64,000 bases of DNA, taken from assembly GCA_024516155.1 (NCBI GenBank), contig JAJJXM010000021.1:434001-498000 (forward strand), read 5' to 3'. Both the position numbers and the translations under genes were made by a program. Positions 56,601 through 64,000 of the stretch are shown one piece after another. The notes under the pieces were generated by a model that was not told where the DNA came from, did not search any database, and worked only from the letters and a program-made list of their open reading frames with translations. How positions within the stretch are numbered: position 1 is the stretch's first letter; each line of letters begins with the position of its first letter. Origin of the DNA: Pyronema omphalodes. Lineage: Eukaryota; Ascomycota; Pezizomycetes; Pezizales; Pyronemataceae.

Positions 56601-59300
56601 AAGAAATAAGAAAACACCCTGATCTTCGTCCTGGTTTTGATCCTGATAATCTCCGTGCTAATGTTGATCGATAAAGCCTGATCGATAGAGCCTAACCACC
56701 ACACATCACTTGGCTGATCTCTATGTACATACAATACGATACGATGGCTTAAGAGAGGAAGAAAGGAAAGAAGAAATTAAAAAAAAAAGGAATAAGAAAA
56801 CAAACACCCTGATCATCCTGCCAACACTGTTTCTAATGATTCTCGTCCTGATCCTAATCGATAAAGCATGATCGATAAAGTCCCATCACATCACTTCAAT
56901 TCAATTTGCTAGGTTAATCCATATCTACAAATGAATATGGCGACTTAAACGCTAAGAAAAACTAAGCGAGTGATTTAATTTTCCAATTCTCTCTAAGATG
57001 GTCACGTAAGTTACTTAGAAACCAGTGCCGTAGACTTTTTATGTGACTTTATAAGTAGCGACAAGTCGACAATACATACATCACACGTTACACTTGTCAT
57101 CAAGGCTCAAGCACTGCGGCTGAATATCTTGCGTCTCTGTTTATTTTTATTTTTCTTCCTTTCTGTTGGAGATGGCTTTTATGGTGTAACATGACAGTTG
57201 CGATATTAACGGGATGATCACGATTAACCTCGGCGGGTATTCTTACATATGTACACTGGTGACTTCGTTATGCGCCATATTTATAGAAGATAGGATGTAT
57301 GTACAAGGGTAGTCATTATGCTTAGCTAGACTACATACCTCCTTATCGGCACCTCAACTCATGGCTACAAACAAAGCCACAAACAAAGCCACCTACAAAA
57401 TTTCGCAGATAACCCCCAGGAAACCCCCAGGAAACCCCAGCTAAAAGCCAAAACACCGAATCACTCACAGACACCAAATTTCCATCTTCTTGACGAGGAG
57501 TTAAGCCACCTTGGTCCTTATCATACAGACGGGAAACTCATCGGTGAAGTGAGGCAATGTACCAGGAGTCCAGGAGTCTAGGACGAAGATAATATCAGGG
57601 TATTTTCCTTTTTTCTTTTTTTTCTTTGTTGCTTTTATATTCCTTTTTATATACGTTCTTTATTCTTTTTATATTACTTTTGTTTTTGTTCCTTTTTTTA
57701 TTCCTTCTTTTTTTATTTTTGCGCTTTTTTTTATTCCTTTTTTTATTACTTCTTTTATTCCTTCTTTTCTACTTTTTACTTTTTACTTTTAACATTTCCT
57801 CGTAAGGTAAGATAAGGTAAGACCCAAGGGCACTGGTGACCGTGGTGAAGTGATAATTCACAAAGCGGTGAGTAGGAGTATGGGGCTTTGACATGATATT
57901 TCTGTCTCATATCGTATCGTATCGATAGGAACGCACATATGAAAACATAGCTAAATAGCGGGGAATAATGGAAGAGGCAGGAATAACAAAGGAATAACAA
58001 AGCAATAGAGAGGAACGAAAGAAAAAAAAAAGGAACGAACGAAAAAAGAAAGGGAACAAAAGGAACAAAATAAGTAAGAAAAGAATAAGAACAAAAAAAG
58101 AAATACTCCTACTTAAACGATTCCAATTAAAAGTTTCAATCATGCTAATTAAAAGTTTTGATGGTGGTGATACTAACCTATAAACCCCAACCCCAACCCC
58201 AACCCCAACCATATCACATCACTTTACTGGTGTGATGCCGCATGCGTACATGACAGACGAATCACGATACAGTTGTGGCTTAGTGGGTATTTTCATCTTT
58301 TAACTTACTCTACGTCGGGATGAGATTATATCTGCGGCGTTTGTATGGATGTAGTTTGTATGGCTGTAGCTTGTAGCTTGTGGTGATGAGTTGATGATGT
58401 CGTATCGTATCGATATGTAGCTGTAGTCTGTATATACAAGTTTATAGTAACATATAAGAAAAGGAACATACAAGAAAAAAAAGGAAAAAATGAAAAAAGG
58501 AAAAAGGAAAAAGGAAAAAAGGAAATATAAAAGATAAAAGATAAAAGGTAATAACAGAAAAAGGAACAAAGAAAGCAAGCAAACAAGCAAGCAAGCACCC
58601 TGATCCTCATCCCACCATAATCGATAAAGCCCATAAAGGCCAATCCCTTGACTTTTATGGAGTCTGGAGTCTGGAGTCTGGAGTCTGGAGTCTGGAGTCT
58701 GGAGTCTGGAGTCTAGAGTCTGGGCTGTATGTACGGTACATACGATACGATACGATACGGTGGCTTTAACTCCTCAGGAAGACTTATGTACACATAACTA
58801 AGCGAGTGCTTTCACCCTTTTAACCCTTTTGACCCTTTGAACCCTTTGAACCCTTTCAATCCTTTCAATCCTTTTTTTTCTTCTTTTCTTTCCCCTTTTT
58901 TTGTAAAAAAAAACTAGCAACTATTGATGATGATGGTTATATCTTACCAGTTTGCCATATCCAGCGAAATCAGCGAAATTATCGAAATTAGCGAAATTAG
59001 CGAAAAATTGCAACAATGATCACGGCTACAAGTATGTACATAACCTTTGCGGGTATCTCGTATTCCTACACCGCATGTACATACGCCGCATTATGATTAT
59101 ATGGGCTATGGATATATGGACATATGTCATATGCTCCATACCGTACAGTAGTAAGTATACGTACGTACCATACATAGCCATAGACATAAAGCTAAGCATC
59201 GGTAAATTCACGCCATCTTCTATTGGATTTTCATTACCGATGCAGCGTGGTTATATGGTTATATGGTCATGTGGTCATGTGGTCATGTGGTCATGTTATT
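56601..59300. repeat. old tandem duplication (offset about 1.8 kb) within simple-repeat DNA
   Basis: Markers occur in the same order in both halves. They are CACCCTGATC (56806 and 58596), ATCGATAAAGC, AACTAAGCGAGTG (about 56960 and 58797), then ATGATCACG with GCGGGTAT (about 57215 and 59015). A third, earlier partial unit has CACCCTGATC at 56616. A-rich tracts and GATACGATACGATGGCTT-type segments lie between. Within it is (GGAGTCT)n at 58659-58721. Confidence 0.7.
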
Positions 59301-62300
59301 GAAATACTCCGAGGCTAATGTTTGGATCTCCGAGATATTGAGACATTGAGACATTGAGATGAAAGAAAAGTTAGGGTTAAATCAGGTTCAGAAGCGAAGA
59401 AGCGAAGCAGCGAAGAAATTTTATCTTGACTTGTCTTGACTTGACGACTCGTCTTGCATGTATACATAATGATATGCCATAGGATACCGTAATATACCGT
59501 ATCGTAACGTAAAATATGTAACGTAACGATACCAGCCGTCGCCGTCACCGCCGCCACATCTTCACACCACATCAACTTCCTACGTAGCCAAGTTTTTTTT
59601 TTGTTTTCCATTTCGCAGCTCACTTCGCCTCAAGAAAAAAAAAAAAAAAAAAAAAAAAACCATCCATAATTCCATAGAGCCATATCGATCTTGAAAAACC
59701 GGCATCTATGAACACCATATCATATCAAATCATACGTCAAAAAAAAAAAAGAACGCCCCATATCGGAGAACATGAATCCGTGCCCCCTTCAAAGGAAAAA
59801 AAAAAAAAAAAATCTCCCTGGTGGCTTTCGGCTATCGTAGTATCATAGTATCGCAGTATCGCAGTATCGTAGTATCGTAGTATCGTAGTATCGTAGTATC
59901 GTAGTATCGTAGTATCGTAGTATCGTAGTATCGTAGCCACCACATCATCCTTCAAGCGGAGGTGGCTGGTGAACGCTCGGACTTCATTCCTTCCAACGGT
60001 CTGGAGTCTGGACGCGATCGGCCTTGGCGGGGGTTATGATGATGACAGGGCGCGGAGGGAAGCTTTTATAGTTCGGGGATGCGGAGAAGCGGAGACGGTA
60101 CTGTAGGCTATTTACATATGCCCATTATTCTATTCCTCTATTGGAGATTGCCAGCAGGCAGTTTGGCGGGGAGAACGGGGAGTCCGGGGGAATGTGGCAC
60201 GCGTTATCGTTTATCCGTTTCCGTTTCTCAATATGACGTCGGATAAACATATGACCATGTCTGTATGTAGGGTATGCAGATCGTATTTATGCCGAGGTTT
60301 CGATATGTACATTTAAGGAATGAAAAGACGATGCGCATGGGGGGAGGGGGGGAGGATGTGATGGGATCAGCAAAGCAGCATATTAAAAATGCATCATCGT
60401 GCTTGAAACCTTGAAGCCTTGAAGCCTTGAACCTTGTGAACCAGACCAGGTCTTGGCTTATGGACCGACCGAGAGAAAATCATTTTAGGGTTGGGGAAAA
60501 AAAATTGAGACTAACATCTTCCAAGACTTTGCTTTAAGCGATACGACACCATATGCACCATACATACAAACTTCCGGCGAATATCGGCTTAGCCGTGATA
60601 TTGTACGGGTAGCAACGCGGCTTTACCATCGGAAGCGGTTGATGGTTGAATTTGAACGTTCCGCCCCAGCCTTTTGAACACCCGCCACCAAGACACACCT
60701 TTAAACAACAACCGATTCCCCAAGGTTCCAAGAATTTAAGATTTTGAATCCCAAGACGTTACGTTTCACCACTCTTTCGTATTTCAAAAGCAAAACCAAA
60801 AGAAAAAAAAAGACAAAGAAGAAGGGCAAAAAAAAAAAAAGAAGAAAGGCAAAAAAAAAAATCTCTTTCTATGTAACACCCCACACCCCACCCCACCGGT
60901 CAACAACCTTTCAAATCCAGAATCCACACGACGATCCATCCCAGGACCCTCAACCGAGTCCGACAACCCCCTCACCCCCCCCAAAAAAACTTGGCCACTG
61001 TACATACTACATACACCCACCGCAGTCTTCTGTCTCGGGGGCTGGCTTCCGAGACGCATATGACGCATATGTCGCATATGTTGCATCTTGCACGCGAATT
61101 GAAGTTTCTTGGACTAGCCCTGAATAGCTAGCTAGCTAGCTAGCTTTCTATGTAGATATCTAAACTAACGCAAGCTACGGTAGTTACCGCTACTGTAGCA
61201 CCATAGCATGGCATGGTGTTTCTAGTGTCTGTAACAGCTAGCGTACAGAAAGGGAACTAAGAAAAAGAACAGCAAACAAAGATCTATCCCTTAAGCATCA
61301 ATGTTTTTCCGAAGAAGCTAGCGTTGATGTTGCAGTAGTGTGGTGATCAACTAAGGCTAGTATGTAGATGATTTGATTTGATACCGATTAGCCTGTTTTG
61401 TACATATCCTGGGCTATCCTGGACTGTCTTGGGTTTGGGGTTTGAGGTTTGGGGTTTGGCAATTGCGGATTGCGGATATGGATGTGGATATGGATATGGA
61501 TATGGATATGGATATGGATATAGAAATTTAAAATCGGATTTGGATTTGCGATATAGATATACATATACATATGCATATGCACATGGATATGACATTTAGA
61601 TTCAGGAAAACAAAAATCAAAGGTTGGAAATGATTTCTGCGTGATTATTAAACATACAAAAAAAAAAAAAAAGGAGAAACGTTGAGCCGAAGTTGCATAC
61701 GGTACTGTACATGAAACGCCACGTGAAGCGGACGCGCGATGGGATGGTACGGGATGCGACGGTACCTGAAGATCATGTCGTATCATATCAACGAAAAAAA
61801 CGAAAAAAAAAAACGAAAAAAAAAAAAAAACAGATAACGAAAAATGGTTATGTATATATATATATTTCTGAAGTTGAGTTTTCAGGGAGTAAATAGTTTT
61901 GTTTTGTTCTGGATTATAAAGAATTGGATTCTGTAGATTTTTTTTTAGCAATCAACAATTGGGCCTAGGAATAAATGAATAAATTTCAGTAAGGAGTTCA
62001 TAGCTATGGAAAGTTGTACGGTAATATCAATATGTTCTGTACTGAAAGGAAAGGGTGGTGCTTCCCGAATTAACAATCGCCACTGCCACTGCCACTGCCA
62101 TTTCCCCGAACCCGAACCCGAAGCCGAACTCAAACCCAGCGGACCCGGACGAACCCACACGGGAAAACTCGGGGTCGGGTTTAAGCGTCGAAGACTCGAA
62201 ATCGAGGTCCATCCAGACTCCAGACTGCAGACTCCAGATTCCAGATTCCAAGTTGAGGCCGAAGTGCCCACGAAGTGCCCACGACGTTCTATATGGTGCC

Positions 62301-63484
62301 ATACATACAAGGTAAGTAAGATTCTCCAATTGAGCTGAAACCTTCCACTACGACTATGTACGACTACGGAGTACCGTAAATCTACAGACACCATAGAGGG
62401 AAATAATGAATAGTGGCGCCATACCATAACGACGGGCTCCGACGACTACGATGACGATGACGAAGACAATGACGATCTCCAACGGGCTTCGACGGCCGAC
62501 AGAGTCCCTGGAGTTTGTCTGTCGGAATATGTCTCAGGATTCTTTTGTTCTTAGAACGTGTGTGTGTGTGTGTGTGTGTGCTTAACATGATCTTAATCTT
62601 GCCATATTGGCCAAATTTGTTGAGTTTGTTGAATCCAACCACTGTATCCGAATACCGACTCTCCCGTTACCGTAGCCATCGCCATCGCCATCGCCGTCGC
62701 TGTCGCCATCACCGCCATCGGAGAGACGCGATGGCATGGGATGAAACACGGAAGTAACACGGAATAACACAAGTCGACTACTACCGGGATATACCCTTTC
62801 ATCTTTTCTGAGACCTCGGTGAGTGTCACAGGAAGTGAACGGAACTACGGGGTTGCAATTCAGATGGTGAAGTTTTGGCGATGGGATGGTGAGTTTTGGT
62901 AAAAGGAAGCTCCAATGCTGCAGTGGGTTGGATATCCGGCGCGAGTGAGGATGCCGGAAGCTTGTTGCTTAGTGTCCTTAGCTTGTAAAGAAGTGCGCTA
63001 ATATAGTAGGCTAGGTTAGGTTAGGTCGAAACCTGTTAACCGCACTTCTTCAACTTCACTGAAACATTTCACCGCTGACGAAAGTAGATTATGTTGAACA
63101 AAGAACCTTTTATATTTTTTCCAACCCGATGTAAAAAGTTAACCAGAAAGAAAAAAAGCAAAGGATATATGTTACATGTATGACTATAAAAAAAAACCTT
63201 TCCGCCCATATATGTAAAAAATAAGAAAAAAAGAAAGAAAGAAAGAAAAAGAATAGGAAAATCATCATCATCCTGTTATGAATCTCATATCCTCGTAAAA
63301 TCAAGACAAAAGTTTAAAAATATACATCAAAAGAAGTGAAAAAAAAAATATAAAACCAAAAAAACATAAACTTTGTTTGGGGATATGAGATCAGGTCCTC
63401 TTTATCATCATCACTCCTTACTTCCTCCATTAAATCATCATATGCGTGAGGTCCTTTTTTATAATGGTCTTAGGTTCTAACCAT
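59301..63484. other. gene-free, microsatellite-dense region
   Basis: No recognisable gene. Simple repeats: A25 (59635-59659), (TATCGTAG)n about 13 units (59833-59936), (TAGC)n (61125-61145), (GGATAT)n (61474-61522) and (GT)n (62558-62580). The part just below 63485 is the 3' UTR of the transporter. Confidence 0.65.
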
Positions 63485-64000
63485 TTACAACTTCTCAGCA
63501 ATCTCATCGTGGCTTCCACGCTTCTCCTCGTCCAAAGAGATGGTGCCGGGGAGCTCGAGGTCGGCGTCTCCACGGGTTCCCTTGTCGGTGAGCTTCCAAG
63601 CGCAGGTAGTCTCCCAGAAGAGGGCATCAAGCTCCTCAAGGGACTTTCCAGCGGTCTCGGGGTAGAAGAAGTAGATGATAGGAACGAAAGCGGCGTTGAA
63701 GCACATGAAGATAAGGAAGAACTTCCATCCGAGGTTCTCAGCTCCGAGGGGAGTGATCTTGACGACGACGAAGTTCCAGAGCCAGTTGGCAGAGGTGGCA
63801 AGAGCGGCTCCCTGGTTACGGAAACGGAGCTCGTTGATCTCGGTGGGGTACAACCAGGGAGTAGCAACCCAGGCAAATCCGGAGTAGGTGGCGATGTAAA
63901 GAATGACGAAGATAACTCCGGCGGTTCCGGCCTTGACGTTACCCTCAGAGGCAAGCTTGACACAGACAGCAATGACAGCCATGCAAATAGCCTGTCCAGC
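63485..64000 (-). CDS. MFS hexose transporter, C-terminal part
   Basis: The last 171 residues of a sugar porter; the rest lies beyond the right edge. Visible are the last transmembrane helices (AGVIFVILYIATYSGFAWVATPW, WLWNFVVVKITPLG, FFLIFMCFNAAFVPIIYFFY) and the sugar-transporter signature PETAGKSLEELDALF near the C-terminus, then an acidic cytoplasmic tail. R/NQGAA with YPTEI..LR is the conserved region between helices. Function: uptake of hexoses across the plasma membrane. Codon use is strongly biased to C-ending codons, as in well-expressed genes. No intron is seen in this part. Confidence 0.95.
   Translation of the reverse strand, partial: AGQAICMAVIAVCVKLASEGNVKAGTAGVIFVILYIATYSGFAWVATPWLYPTEINELRFRNQGAALATSANWLWNFVVVKITPLGAENLGWKFFLIFMCFNAAFVPIIYFFYPETAGKSLEELDALFWETTCAWKLTDKGTRGDADLELPGTISLDEEKRGSHDEIAEKL

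Noticed and set aside
58300..58643. Phe/Leu/Ser-rich minus-strand ORFs around 57.8-58.6 kb
   Set aside because: Translations of A-rich tracts; they look like membrane proteins only because of low complexity.
59833..59936. possible CRISPR-like array
   Set aside because: Units are 8 bp without spacers, in a fungal genome; it is a microsatellite.

Overview
The window is nuclear DNA of a filamentous ascomycete (Pezizomycotina; a leotiomycete would fit, but that is inference). The reasons are short phase-correct introns with GTANGT-type donors and CTAAC/TACTAAT-type branch points, a Zn(II)2Cys6 regulator, a Rax1-type RGS protein, a chromodomain Gypsy element and a Tad1-like LINE. Genes are few, most of the window is intergenic, and mobile elements make up most of 5.8-22.3 kb.

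Layout. 1-5.5 kb holds the 3' end of a PRCC-domain gene, a small three-exon DUF4748-type gene on the minus strand, and a complete four-exon SEC14 phosphatidylinositol/phosphatidylcholine transfer protein. 5.8-8.6 kb is an intact pogo/Fot-type DNA transposon with roughly 460-bp inverted arms at a TA site; a tRNA-Val(CAC) lies next to it. 9.9-22.3 kb is one nested transposon island: a full-length Tad1-like LINE (minus strand, 16-bp target duplication) whose ORF1 is split by a 6.36-kb chromovirus-type Gypsy element (two 539-bp LTRs that read as identical, 5-bp duplication). 22.6-32.5 kb carries a PRX5/Asp f 3-type peroxiredoxin, a 5'-truncated LINE copy, an unrecognised coiled-coil gene and a Rax1-like membrane RGS protein. 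32.5-48.9 kb is gene-poor, with a tRNA-Lys(CTT), a second 5'-truncated LINE copy, a 524-bp hAT-type MITE, and weaker repeats. 48.9-51.5 kb is a Zn(II)2Cys6 transcription factor (minus strand). The next 12 kb, upstream of that factor, has no recognisable gene but many microsatellites and an old, roughly 1.8-kb duplication. The window ends in the C-terminal part of an MFS hexose transporter (minus strand).

The most informative signals are expression and replication controls inside the retroelements. The Gypsy element has a canonical -1 frameshift cassette at the gag/pol junction (GGGAAAT, 5-nt spacer, two-part hairpin), a 9-nt complementarity that fits Tf1-style self-priming, and a 78-codon leader ORF in frame with gag. 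The LINE places its ATGA stop/start overlap in the loop of a perfect 12-bp hairpin. The three LINE copies share a 3' stem-loop but each has a different short-repeat tail and its own target duplication.
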